64,000 nucleotides of DNA, taken from contig NZ_BMXW01000002.1 of assembly GCF_014651955.1 (NCBI RefSeq), positions 124,760 to 188,759 on the forward strand. Reading direction: 5' to 3'. The notes under the pieces are model-generated. The model saw only the letters and a list, made by a program, of their open reading frames with translations, was not told the origin of the DNA and searched no databases. The translations under genes were made by a program, and so were the position numbers. Below, piece by piece: positions 51,328 through 60,003 of the stretch (its first letter is position 1; the number at the start of each line of letters is the position of its first letter). This DNA is from Shewanella fodinae. Its GTDB lineage: Bacteria; Pseudomonadota; Gammaproteobacteria; Enterobacterales; Shewanellaceae.

Positions 51328-51999
51328 TTAGTGTTTCTCTGGATGATAGTCATATCCAGAGACAATGGCATCTACTGCATTGTGTTTGAAGCGAATGCCA
51401 TACCAAACGGCCATGTATATATGGATCACTAAGAAAATAACAAAGCCCCAAGTGATGTAATGGTGCCAGAGGCGCACCATCGCCAATCCACCCATGGACT
51501 CAGTTATCCAACTGGCAGTACTCCATAGCGCCCCTCCCAGTCCTTGGTGGAAGACATTGGCATACATCACCAGACCGGTGATACACATCAAAGCTGCCAT
51601 CAGGGAAATGGCAAAGTACGTCATAAATTGCAGGGGGCCATAAACGCCAGCTTTGTCCAGATGGCCCATCCACAGATAAGTTTTAATCTGTGCCATCCAG
51701 CTTTGAGGCCGTATCACATCCCGAACAGAGCGACGCTCAATATCACTCTTGCCGAAAAAAAACAGATATGCCCTAGAAATGGTAATGGCACACAGGGTAA
51801 AACCGCAGGCAAGATGCACGAAACGGATCCAGCCTTGCAACAGCACATCGGTTGAGTCTGCGCCCACCAGATAAGGCCAGGCGATATAAAATCCGCTGGC
51901 AACCAATATCACAATGGACAAGGCTCTCAGCCAGTGAAAAGCGCGGATCGCTGCACTAAAGACCTTCTCTTGTTTGTAGGCAACATTGGCAGTTGTCAT
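51328..51999 (-). CDS. hyaC: [NiFe] hydrogenase b-type cytochrome, set 2
   Basis: A 223-residue cytochrome b, homologous along its full length to the set 1 protein; the loop FFFGKSDIERRS, the MGHLDKAGVYGPLQFMTYFA segment and the C-terminus are nearly the same, while helix 1 and the loop at about 93-105 differ. The histidines expected to bind heme are kept. The ATG follows GGAGGGAAAA. It is predicted to be the membrane partner of the set 2 subunits, though exchange with set 1 is possible. Confidence 0.94.
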   Translation of the reverse strand: MTTANVAYKQEKVFSAAIRAFHWLRALSIVILVASGFYIAWPYLVGADSTDVLLQGWIRFVHLACGFTLCAITISRAYLFFFGKSDIERRSVRDVIRPQSWMAQIKTYLWMGHLDKAGVYGPLQFMTYFAISLMAALMCITGLVMYANVFHQGLGGALWSTASWITESMGGLAMVRLWHHYITWGFVIFLVIHIYMAVWYGIRFKHNAVDAIVSGYDYHPEKH

Positions 52000-52011
52000 C
52001 GTTTTCCCTCC

Positions 52012-53715
52012 TTAACAGGCATTGGGACCTACACGGAATTCACCCAGTGACTGACCTTTGTAATCGATCATGTGCACTGAACAAGCCATGCATGGGTCAA
52101 AGGAATGGATGATCCGCAGGACCTCTAGCGGTTTGGTGGGATCTTCCAGTTGCAGGCCAACCAGTGATGCTTCAAAGGGACCAATTTTGCCTTGAGCATC
52201 CATTGGCCCGGCATTCCAAGTGGTGGGCACCACTGCCTGATAATTTTCGACGACGCCGCCTTTAATACGTACCCAGTGACTGAGCATGCCTCGTGGTGCC
52301 TCAATAATCGCGTGTCCGACATATTCCTTGCTTGGGTCTATCTCGGGTTTACGATACAGAGATTCGTCACTTTTAAGGTTGTTGATCAGTGCATTAAAGA
52401 TATTGTTGCTTTCTTTGGCGATGATTGATGTCTGTAACATACGGGCCGCCGTGCGTCCCAAGGTAGTATACAGCGCCTCCAGCGGTAAGCCGGTGCGTTT
52501 CAGTAAATCGTCAACCGCAGTTACCACCAATGGATTGCCCTTGGCATAGTTGACCAACAGACATGCCAGTGGGCCGACTTCCATTGGCTCACCATTATAA
52601 CGAGGCGATTTCACCCAACTGTATTTTTTGTCACCATCCACTGTCGGTAATTTACCGTATACAGTATCGCGCTCAACAAAGCCGGTGTATTCCGGGATGG
52701 TCGTGCCAACGTAAGGATGCTGTGGCTTGTCGGCTTTATACCAGGAATGGGTGACGTCCTCAGCAATCAAGTCAGGATTAATATCGGTGACTTGCTTGAG
52801 ATCACCGTTGAGAACCACACCTTGTTTAAAGATATATTGACCATCAGCACCCATAAATTCATTGCTGCAGACAAAATTGTGAACATTAACACCACCCAGC
52901 ACAGAAGCTTCTTTGCCAAAAGCATCAGCCGCCATGATGATATCAGCCTTATAGGCGCGTTCAATAAAGTCTGTCACGATGTCGTGTTTGGCTTGCCATT
53001 CCTGCAAACGTGCTGGGTTAACCAGATCGCGCACGGCTGTCATACCGCCCACAACGACTGATTGCGGGTGTGGTTGCTTACCACCAAAAATGGCCATCAT
53101 CTCTGCGGCGACACGCTGTACTTCCAATGCTTTTAGATAGTGTGACAGTGCAATTAGATTTTGCTCCGGCGAGAAACGATAGGTCTTGTTACCCCAGTAT
53201 GCGTTGGCAAAGGGGCCAAGCTTGCCTTTATTTACAAATCCCTGAACCCGCTCCTGTACTGCCCGTAAATCGCCTTCACCTGCCGCCAATGGCTTATCAC
53301 TGTATTTCATCGCCACTTGTGCCGCCTTGGCGGGGTCGGCACTCAGGGCTGATACTACATCCACCCAGTCCAGGGCATGCAGATGGTAAAAATGGACAAT
53401 ATGGTCGTGATAGTGCAGGGCGGTCATCATCAGTGACCGCAAATACTGGGCATTCAACGGAATTTTTACACCCAGGGCATTTTCGACGGCTTCGGTGCCG
53501 CACCGGTAATGAGAAAAGGTACATACACCACAGATCCGCTGTACCAATAAGCCGACATCCATAGGAGTACGGCCTTTGAGGATCACTTCAATACCGCGCC
53601 ATAAAGTAGAGGAGGCCCAAGCTTTTTGAATCACATTGTGCTCATCCACTTCCACTTCAATACGCAGATGGCCTTCAATACGGGTAATAGGGTCAATAAC
53701 AACACGTTGGTTCAT
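52012..53715 (-). CDS. hyaB: [NiFe] hydrogenase large subunit, set 2
   Basis: A 567-residue large subunit with all four nickel-iron cysteines (RICGVCTFSHYRCG; DPCMACSVH). The length equals set 1. Differences cluster near residues 93-110 (MMTALHYHD in place of MHTSLFMHD) and 290-300, and in the C-terminal tail, where the residue after the cleavage histidine is Met instead of Val and the chain ends GPNAC. No inactivating change is visible, so it should be a working enzyme. Confidence 0.96.
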   Translation of the reverse strand: MNQRVVIDPITRIEGHLRIEVEVDEHNVIQKAWASSTLWRGIEVILKGRTPMDVGLLVQRICGVCTFSHYRCGTEAVENALGVKIPLNAQYLRSLMMTALHYHDHIVHFYHLHALDWVDVVSALSADPAKAAQVAMKYSDKPLAAGEGDLRAVQERVQGFVNKGKLGPFANAYWGNKTYRFSPEQNLIALSHYLKALEVQRVAAEMMAIFGGKQPHPQSVVVGGMTAVRDLVNPARLQEWQAKHDIVTDFIERAYKADIIMAADAFGKEASVLGGVNVHNFVCSNEFMGADGQYIFKQGVVLNGDLKQVTDINPDLIAEDVTHSWYKADKPQHPYVGTTIPEYTGFVERDTVYGKLPTVDGDKKYSWVKSPRYNGEPMEVGPLACLLVNYAKGNPLVVTAVDDLLKRTGLPLEALYTTLGRTAARMLQTSIIAKESNNIFNALINNLKSDESLYRKPEIDPSKEYVGHAIIEAPRGMLSHWVRIKGGVVENYQAVVPTTWNAGPMDAQGKIGPFEASLVGLQLEDPTKPLEVLRIIHSFDPCMACSVHMIDYKGQSLGEFRVGPNAC

Positions 53716-53718
53716 GGA

Positions 53719-54855
53719 TTACTCCTCCTTGGAACCGACAAACAAACTGGCAACGGCATGGGCACCAATACCAACGGCTGCCGCACCTAAAATGACAGCG
53801 CCAACGGTATCTGCGGTGGCATCCAGCCCGTGTAATAACTGGCGACCAAGGGGTTTCTCAAAATCCGCCATATCGTCCCAGAAGTTGGGTTCAGAACAAC
53901 CGATGCAGCCATGCCCGGCGAGTACCGGCCAACTGACATGGCTGTTAAAACGTTCAGTAGGACAGTTGTTGTAGGTGTAGGGGCCCTTACAGCCCATTTT
54001 GTATAGGCAGTAACCATTCTTGGCATTGTCATCGCTAAACTGCTCAACAAATTCACCAGAATCAAAATGCCCGCGACGCTCACAGTTATCGTGTACCCGA
54101 GCACCGTAGGCCCATTTGGGACGATTAAACATGTCCAATGCTGGCAAACGCCCGAACATTACAAAATACATCAGCGTGCCGACGATATTTTTCTCACTGG
54201 GAGGGCAGCCGCCTAGATTGATAACCGTTTTATCAATCACTTCATGAACCCCTTTCGCCCCTGTGGGGTTAGGGGCCGCCGCTTGCACACCACCGAAGGA
54301 AGCACAGGTACCAACAGAGATGATGGCGGCAGCGCCCGCGGCGGCTTCGCGCACGGATTGCAAACCTGTGTGGCCTTTGCAGCCGACGGTCAAAAAGGCA
54401 CCATTATTGGCGGTAGGTACCGCGCCTTCAATCGCCAGTAGATAATTGCCTTTATAATGCTCAAGTGCGTGTTCAAGATTTTCATCTGCTTGCCAGCCTG
54501 CGGCGGCCATCAGGGTTTCATGATATTCCAGCGAAATATGATCAAAAATCAGCGTGTCGAGATCGGGCGTGTCGGCTCGTGTTAGCGACTCGGAACACCC
54601 CGTGCACTCTGCCATATGTAACCACACCAACGGCACCCGATCCGCCAATTCGGCAGCTTCTGCCACGAGATTGCTGAACGGCAGCGGTAATGCCAGTAAC
54701 GCCGTGACCGATGCGCTCCACTTCATAAAATCACGACGACTGATGCCATATTGCTGCATGCGTTCCGCCAATGATTGGTCTTGGCGTGCGGGTAGTTGTC
54801 GTAACGCAGCTAGCCGCTGTTGTCCTTGCTGATATAGAGCTGAATGAGTCTCCAT
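53719..54855 (-). CDS. hyaA: [NiFe] hydrogenase small subunit, set 2
   Basis: A 378-residue small subunit with the same Tat signal, ECTGCSES and GTCASFGGVQAA motifs as set 1, all expected cluster ligands and the C-terminal anchor. Comparing the first 60 residues by eye, 48 are identical to set 1, with the changes concentrated in the N-terminal region before the Tat motif. Gly86 and Gly189 again mark a standard, oxygen-sensitive proximal cluster. It is the first gene of the set and divergent from the two-component genes. Confidence 0.96.
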   Translation of the reverse strand: METHSALYQQGQQRLAALRQLPARQDQSLAERMQQYGISRRDFMKWSASVTALLALPLPFSNLVAEAAELADRVPLVWLHMAECTGCSESLTRADTPDLDTLIFDHISLEYHETLMAAAGWQADENLEHALEHYKGNYLLAIEGAVPTANNGAFLTVGCKGHTGLQSVREAAAGAAAIISVGTCASFGGVQAAAPNPTGAKGVHEVIDKTVINLGGCPPSEKNIVGTLMYFVMFGRLPALDMFNRPKWAYGARVHDNCERRGHFDSGEFVEQFSDDNAKNGYCLYKMGCKGPYTYNNCPTERFNSHVSWPVLAGHGCIGCSEPNFWDDMADFEKPLGRQLLHGLDATADTVGAVILGAAAVGIGAHAVASLFVGSKEE

Positions 54856-55013
54856 GGATTTACCCTAAATGTTGTGTCTTAAAATATGGGCGTTAACGGA
54901 TAACGCTACACCTGCCACCTTGTGTGAGTGGTCTACCAAAAAGGCTGAAAAATTGATGTTTGTCATTAAATGGTGAAAATCGTGACAGCGTACGCAATAT
55001 TGCGGTCATAAAA

Positions 55014-55027
55014 TTGATCTAAATCAA
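55014..55027. promoter_or_regulatory. Perfect FNR-type site
   Basis: TTGAT-CTAA-ATCAA is an exact match to the FNR consensus, extended by A and T on its sides. It lies 159 bases above hyaA set 2 and 210 bases above the response regulator, so either could be the target. Confidence 0.8.
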
Positions 55028-55052
55028 TATGTGGTGTGTACAGTACAAAAAA

Positions 55053-55077
55053 TGAACAAAAATATTGACTTTGTTCA
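55053..55077. promoter_or_regulatory. Inverted repeat near the divergent promoters
   Basis: TGAACAAA (55053-55060) and TTTGTTCA (55070-55077) are perfect complements with a nine-base spacer. The core ACAAA...TTTGT is shared with the repeat upstream of set 1, where the spacer is seven bases. Confidence 0.45.
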
Positions 55078-55236
55078 AAGGGTTAGCCGCTAAAGGAACT
55101 GAGATGCTACCTATATTGTCAGAACACTAGCGAGTGTTAGTAAGGAAACGTTATTATCAATCAACCTATTAAGATCCCGTAGTTATCACACTACCGGATA
55201 TGACTCTTATCAGCGGTCTGCAGAAATTACGTTTAT

Positions 55237-55896
55237 ATGCGCATACTTTTAATTGAAGATAATGATCTACTGGCACAGGGCATCATACTGAGCCTCGGGA
55301 AATTGGATTTTCAGGTAGATCATGTGGCTACCGTGAAACAGGCAGAAGCGGCAATTCTCAATGAAACCATTAGCGCCATCGTGTTGGATTTGGGGTTACC
55401 TGACGGCAATGGCCGTGCTTTATTGCAACAGTGGCGCCAGCGCGGCATTGATATTCCCACCATCGTTCTAACGGCTAACACGGATTTTGATACCAAACTT
55501 GCCTGTTTGGATCTTGGTGCAGATGACTATCTGGCGAAACCTTTTGATGTCAGAGAACTGGTGGCTAGGCTTAAAGCAATTGTTCGTCGTCATCATGGTT
55601 TGAACCAGAATCTGCTGGTGGTTGGTGCACTGACCATGGATTTGAATGTGCATGAGGTGAGTTTTCGTGGTGAACCTGTGAGCTTGTCGCGGCGCGAGTT
55701 TCAGTTACTGTTGGAACTGGCCCAGTCAAATGGCCGGGTACTCACAAGAGGGCAACTAGAGCAACTCACCTACGGTTGGGATGAAGTTGGCAGCAACTCC
55801 ATCGAAGTCCATATCCATCATTTGCGACGAAAAACCGCATCGGAACTTATCAAGACAGTGCGTGGCATTGGCTATACATTAGCGGAAGTGGAGTAA
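55237..55896 (+). CDS. OmpR-family response regulator
   Basis: A 219-residue regulator. The receiver domain has the acidic pocket EDND (8-10), phospho-acceptor Asp51 (VLDLGLPDGNG), Thr79 and Lys101 (DYLAKPFDV). The C-terminal winged helix is clear (SLSRREFQLLLELAQSNGRV, SNSIEVHIHHLRRK, IKTVRGIGYTL). It resembles QseB/PmrA-type regulators. It is divergent from the second hydrogenase set, so it may control it, but no direct evidence is seen. The stop is three bases before the kinase gene. Confidence 0.93.
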   Translation: MRILLIEDNDLLAQGIILSLGKLDFQVDHVATVKQAEAAILNETISAIVLDLGLPDGNGRALLQQWRQRGIDIPTIVLTANTDFDTKLACLDLGADDYLAKPFDVRELVARLKAIVRRHHGLNQNLLVVGALTMDLNVHEVSFRGEPVSLSRREFQLLLELAQSNGRVLTRGQLEQLTYGWDEVGSNSIEVHIHHLRRKTASELIKTVRGIGYTLAEVE

Positions 55897-55899
55897 GCC

Positions 55900-57291
55900 A
55901 TGTCATTACGGGTGTTAATGATGGGGGTGATGCTGCTTGGCATCTCGCTATCAATCGGTATTTCCAGTTGGCTCAGTACACACGATTCCCACAAGCAAAT
56001 TGAAGAACTCTTTGACGCTCAGATGCTCCAGAGCGCCAAAATTCTTGAAATGTTTTATGGTGCACAACCGCCGGAACATCGAGAGTTGCTGGTTGAGCAT
56101 CCACTATTACTGGAGATAAAACCCGCCAAAGTTGAAACCTTTGATGAAGATGCCAATGCCGAGCAATTGGCCTATGAGCAAAAGCTGGCATTCCAGATCT
56201 GGAAACCTGACGGTCACTTATTGGTACGTTCAGCTAATACTGCTGAAGCACCTATGGCTGAATTTGTTGTCGGTTATCACCGTAAAGTGTATCAGGGCAG
56301 ACTGTGGCATATTTACAGCTACTATTCACAAGGGGAAGGGGTGTGGATCATCACCGGACAACGTGATGATGTGCGTAAAGAGCTGGTGGATCAAATCATA
56401 GGTAACAGCTTGATTGCGCCCGCGATTGTATTTCCGCTAGTAGCTTTATTGATGATTTTTCTGTCCTATTTGCTGTTGGAGCCGTTACAAACGCTGGCAG
56501 ATAAACTTAAACGCCGTGACCCCGGTGATTTAACCCCGTTGCATATGCGCTTGCCATCAGAGCTAGTGACGGTCAGAGATGCAATCAATGCCTATATTGC
56601 CAGAGTTGCCGCCGCCATGAGTCGTGAACGGAAATTCAGTGGCGACGCGGCACACGAACTTAAAACCCCACTGGCGGTGATCAAGCTGCATCATCAGGGA
56701 CTGCTGGAATCAGCTAATCCTGCCGAGCTGCAATTACACCATCAGGCAATCGATAAAGGCATTGATCAAATCGCTCATACAGTTGAACAAATGCTGTTGC
56801 TCTCCCGAGTTGAGTCCCTAGAACAACTGAATGTTGCCGAGGTGGATTTAGGCGAACTGGTGCGGCAGGTGTTGAACGATATGCTGCCACTGATTGCAGA
56901 TTATCAGTGGGAGTTGCATCTACCCGCAAAAATCCAGGTGGATGCCGATGCGTTTTATCTGAAACTGGTACTAAAAAATCTTATCGACAATGCTTGCAAG
57001 TACTCGGGAAATGCAGGGCCAATCCAGCTTAATGTCTGGGAAGAACCACAGCAAGGTCAAGCGGTATTGCAAATCATTGATTCCGGAGAGGGCTTGGATG
57101 AAGAGAATTGTCGCCAGCTGACAGAGCGTTTTTTTCGGGTCGCCAATGAAAATGTTGCTGGCTCAGGGTTGGGGCTGTCTATCTGCGCCCATATTGTGGG
57201 GTTACACAAAGGGCGCTTAATTATTCAGCCGGGAAAACCCAAGGGGTTGGATGTGCGGGTAGTACTGCCACAATCAAACAAACATCGTTAA
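55900..57291 (+). CDS. Sensor histidine kinase
   Basis: A 463-residue membrane kinase. It has a first helix at about 5-25, a periplasmic domain of about 145 residues and a second helix at about 170-192. Then follow a HAMP-like linker, the phosphorylated His252 (AAHELKTPLAVIKLHH), the N box (NLIDNACKYSGN) and G boxes (DSGEGLD, GSGLGLSI). The signal sensed by the periplasmic domain is unknown. It is the partner of the response regulator directly upstream. Confidence 0.93.
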   Translation: MSLRVLMMGVMLLGISLSIGISSWLSTHDSHKQIEELFDAQMLQSAKILEMFYGAQPPEHRELLVEHPLLLEIKPAKVETFDEDANAEQLAYEQKLAFQIWKPDGHLLVRSANTAEAPMAEFVVGYHRKVYQGRLWHIYSYYSQGEGVWIITGQRDDVRKELVDQIIGNSLIAPAIVFPLVALLMIFLSYLLLEPLQTLADKLKRRDPGDLTPLHMRLPSELVTVRDAINAYIARVAAAMSRERKFSGDAAHELKTPLAVIKLHHQGLLESANPAELQLHHQAIDKGIDQIAHTVEQMLLLSRVESLEQLNVAEVDLGELVRQVLNDMLPLIADYQWELHLPAKIQVDADAFYLKLVLKNLIDNACKYSGNAGPIQLNVWEEPQQGQAVLQIIDSGEGLDEENCRQLTERFFRVANENVAGSGLGLSICAHIVGLHKGRLIIQPGKPKGLDVRVVLPQSNKHR

Positions 57292-57307
57292 ATCGTGGCC
57301 GCACTAC

Positions 57308-57721
57308 TCAAACAATACCTGCGCGGCTGAGCCGCGCCAGATTCACACCTTTTAGTGCGGCAATTTTATTTACCAACTGATTCACCTGACTTGCCTGTCC
57401 CTTGAGAATAATGGTTTCGAGGCAGCGATGGTGGTCAATATGCACATGGGTGCTGCACAGAATATGCACGAGATGATCGTGCTGGATCTCGATCAGCTTT
57501 TCAGATAAACCGCGCTGGTGATGGTCAAAAATCACGGTAAGTACCCCTACCACATCTTCCAGACTATTGTTCCACTGTTTATCGACGATACGGTCTCGAA
57601 ACAGATCGCGGATATATTCAGAACGGGATTGATAACCGCGAGCCTCGATGTCGGCTTCAATTTCCTCAAACAGTGATTGGGGCAGGGAAACGGTAAAACG
57701 TAGTGTTTCATCATTGCTCAT
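57308..57721 (-). CDS. nikR: Nickel-responsive regulator NikR
   Basis: A 137-residue ribbon-helix-helix repressor with a C-terminal ACT-like nickel domain. The ligands match E. coli NikR with an offset of five residues: His81, His92, His94 and Cys100 (THVHIDHHRC). The N-terminal SLPQSLFEEIEADIEARGYQ is the DNA-binding strand-helix. It is convergent with the kinase gene, 16 bases away. No nickel transporter is in the window, and I find no clear GTATGA-N16-TCATAC operator. Placement beside the hydrogenase set suggests a link to nickel supply. Confidence 0.94.
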   Translation of the reverse strand: MSNDETLRFTVSLPQSLFEEIEADIEARGYQSRSEYIRDLFRDRIVDKQWNNSLEDVVGVLTVIFDHHQRGLSEKLIEIQHDHLVHILCSTHVHIDHHRCLETIILKGQASQVNQLVNKIAALKGVNLARLSRAGIV

Positions 57722-58063
57722 GATGTAACCTCACAACAAATGCCAGAATAAATATTCTTATACATTAACCTGTTACAAATTGTCCATGACTGTTCATCTG
57801 GGCGTGATCCAACTCGGCTTTCTCAGATTTTACTGATATTCAGATTGCTTAACTGCAACTGCTACTTTTAGGAACAAAAATATCGGCAGCATCATATCTG
57901 CTTGCCATCGTTTGGAGGTGTTGATTGAACGTGAGCCCGGAGGAACGATGGCGGAGCATGGGGAGGCGGGAGAGGGCGCTGCATGCTCTCCCTTTAAGCC
58001 TGTTCCGCCTTTAAAATCAGTTTAAAAAACGCGCTTAATCGCGCGTTTTTTAAGGGTATGGAC
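57722..58063. other. Gap between nikR and asnS
   Basis: The 342 bases hold the asnS terminator and a GC-rich part at about 57930-57995. That part contains a seven-base hairpin (GGGAGAG 57968-57974 / CTCTCCC 57986-57992) and a short open frame of 25 codons from ATG 57948 after GGAGGA. The frame overlaps the terminator, so I do not call it a gene. The rest is AT-rich and probably holds the nikR promoter. Confidence 0.5.
58022..58053. terminator. Terminator of asnS
   Basis: A 13-base stem TTAAAAAACGCGC (58022-58034) / GCGCGTTTTTTAA (58041-58053) with a six-base loop gives a T-run on either strand. It lies eleven bases after the asnS stop. Confidence 0.93.
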
Positions 58064-59464
58064 TTAGAAATTAGCTGAACGAGGTGACCGTGGGAACGGA
58101 ATAACATCACGGATATTGGACACCCCAGTCACGTACGAGACCAGTCGTTCAAAGCCCAGACCGAAGCCTGAGTGAGGAACGGTGCCATAACGACGCAAAT
58201 CACGGTACCACCAGTAATCTTCTTTTGCCAAGCCCATCTCGTCCATGCGCTGATCCAGTACGTCCAAACGCTCTTCACGTTGTGAGCCGCCGATGATTTC
58301 ACCGATACCAGGTGCTAACACGTCCATGGCCGCTACAGTTTTACCGTCTTCGTTGAGGCGCATGTAGAAGGCTTTGATGTCTTTGGGGTAGTTTTTAACC
58401 ACAACTGGCGAGTTAAAGTGTTCTTCCGCCAGATAACGTTCATGTTCAGACTGCAGATCTGTGCCCCATTCAACGGGGAATTCAAATTCTTTACCGCAGT
58501 TTTTCAGAATTTCAACCGCATCGGTGTAATCTACCTGAGCGAAATCGCTGTCGACAAAGCGCTGCAGACGTTCAATCACAGCACTATCCACTCGTTCGGC
58601 GAAGAACTTCATATCATCCATACGTTCTTGCAATACCGCTTTAAATGCATACTTCAGCATTGCTTCCGCCAGCCCGGCGATATCATTCAGATCGGCAAAG
58701 GCAACTTCTGGCTCTACCATCCAAAACTCTGCCAAGTGGCGGCTGGTATTGGAATTTTCGGCACGGAATGTGGGGCCAAAGGTGTAAATTTTTGATAGCG
58801 CACAGGCGTAGGTTTCGCCGTTTAATTGACCTGACACGGTTAGGAATGCTTCCTTACCGAAGAAATCCTGATCGTAATCCACCTTGCCAGCTTCTGTTCG
58901 TGGCAAGTTTTCCAGATCCAGCGTGGAAACCCGAAACATTTCGCCAGCGCCTTCGGTGTCAGATGCGGTGATCAGCGGGGTTGATACCCACACAAAACCA
59001 TTTTCATGATAAAAGCGGTGAATAGCCTGTGATAAGCAGTTACGGACTCGTGCGACGGCACCAATCAGGTTGGTACGAGGGCGCAGATGCGCCAGCTCCC
59101 GCAGGTATTCCACAGAATGGCGTTTAGCGGCCATTGGATAGGTTTCAGGATCTTCTACCCAACCGCTCACTTCCACCTTAGTGACCTGCAATTCGTAATC
59201 TTGACCTGCACCTGGACTCTCAACTACGTCACCGGTAACAATCACTGAACAGCCAGCGGTTAGCTTGAGCACTTCATCATTGTAATTGGGCAGATTATTG
59301 GGAACTACACCCTGAATCGGGTCGAAGCAGGAGCCGTCATAGACAGCAAGAAAAGAAATACCGGCTTTGGAATCCCGGCGGGTTCTGACCCAGCCACGGA
59401 CGGTAACTTCAGAACCGACCGCATATTCGCCTTTAAATACAGATGCGACAGATGCAATGCTCAT
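58064..59464 (-). CDS. asnS: Asparaginyl-tRNA synthetase
   Basis: A 466-residue class IIb synthetase that charges tRNA-Asn. The N-terminal anticodon-binding OB fold ([20 protein letters not shown]) is followed by the catalytic domain with motif 2 ([20 protein letters not shown]) and motif 3 ([15 protein letters not shown]). The chain ends at [12 protein letters not shown], the usual terminus. It is a single gene with its own terminator. Confidence 0.98.
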   Translation of the reverse strand: MSIASVASVFKGEYAVGSEVTVRGWVRTRRDSKAGISFLAVYDGSCFDPIQGVVPNNLPNYNDEVLKLTAGCSVIVTGDVVESPGAGQDYELQVTKVEVSGWVEDPETYPMAAKRHSVEYLRELAHLRPRTNLIGAVARVRNCLSQAIHRFYHENGFVWVSTPLITASDTEGAGEMFRVSTLDLENLPRTEAGKVDYDQDFFGKEAFLTVSGQLNGETYACALSKIYTFGPTFRAENSNTSRHLAEFWMVEPEVAFADLNDIAGLAEAMLKYAFKAVLQERMDDMKFFAERVDSAVIERLQRFVDSDFAQVDYTDAVEILKNCGKEFEFPVEWGTDLQSEHERYLAEEHFNSPVVVKNYPKDIKAFYMRLNEDGKTVAAMDVLAPGIGEIIGGSQREERLDVLDQRMDEMGLAKEDYWWYRDLRRYGTVPHSGFGLGFERLVSYVTGVSNIRDVIPFPRSPRSANF

Positions 59465-59664
59465 TATTGCTTTGTTCTCCAGTGAAACGTCGTTTTGCTA
59501 CTTACACCCAGAGGTAAAGGTAGTTGGTCGGCCTAAACAGCCAGACCCTATTGATCGTACAGAAAATTTGGAGGTTTATATTACCTTGCTGGTGGCTTTT
59601 CTCAAGTTGAAAAAGGTATTCTGGAACCAATCTTGTTATTCGACTGCATTGGAAAGGCGGAAAA

Positions 59665-60003
59665 ATGAGAAAACTGCGTTTCTTACAGATAGTTTTGGCA
59701 ATTTTATCAATTGCGGGGTGGGCGTTAGCCGTGTACGCGCTGACCGTGTTCCATGATGCACGGCCGGATCGCGCCGTTGGCTATTTCTTTAGTCGCGGTG
59801 CACCGGTAAGAATGAATTGGAATCTGCAAGAAACCATGTTGCTGGAACACATCATTTGGGTATGTGCCGGACTGAGTTTTGCCAGTATGGCGTTGAACTG
59901 GTATCTGGCCAATCATTACCGTATGGGTTACTGGTTTAACATCCCTTTGTTGTTACTGAGTTCGGTTACCGCCGGACTTTATTTGCGTTTTGTGATTCTC
60001 TGA
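59665..60003 (+). CDS. Small three-to-four-helix membrane protein, unknown function
   Basis: A 112-residue protein with an N-terminal hydrophobic helix (about 6-27) and two to three more (about 60-80, 90-110), separated by a polar loop (HDARPDRAVGYFFSRGAPVR). I do not recognise the family. The ATG follows GGAAAGGCGG. Its 3' end overlaps the convergent Nudix gene by 25 bases, which suggests that both are real and share no long untranslated region. Confidence 0.65.
   Translation: MRKLRFLQIVLAILSIAGWALAVYALTVFHDARPDRAVGYFFSRGAPVRMNWNLQETMLLEHIIWVCAGLSFASMALNWYLANHYRMGYWFNIPLLLLSSVTAGLYLRFVIL

Larger units (their letters stand above)
54856..55236. other. Divergent control region between hyaA set 2 and the response regulator
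   Basis: The 381 bases carry no gene. They hold a perfect FNR-type site (55014-55027), an eight-base inverted repeat (55053-55077) and a small hairpin AACACT/AGTGTT (55123-55138). AT-rich sequence on both sides allows two opposite promoters. Confidence 0.65.

Noticed and set aside
57775..57785. Sequence ACAAATTGTCC near nikR shared with the set 1 control region (51050-51059)
   Set aside because: Only ten bases are shared and it is not part of an inverted repeat near nikR, so chance is a fair explanation.
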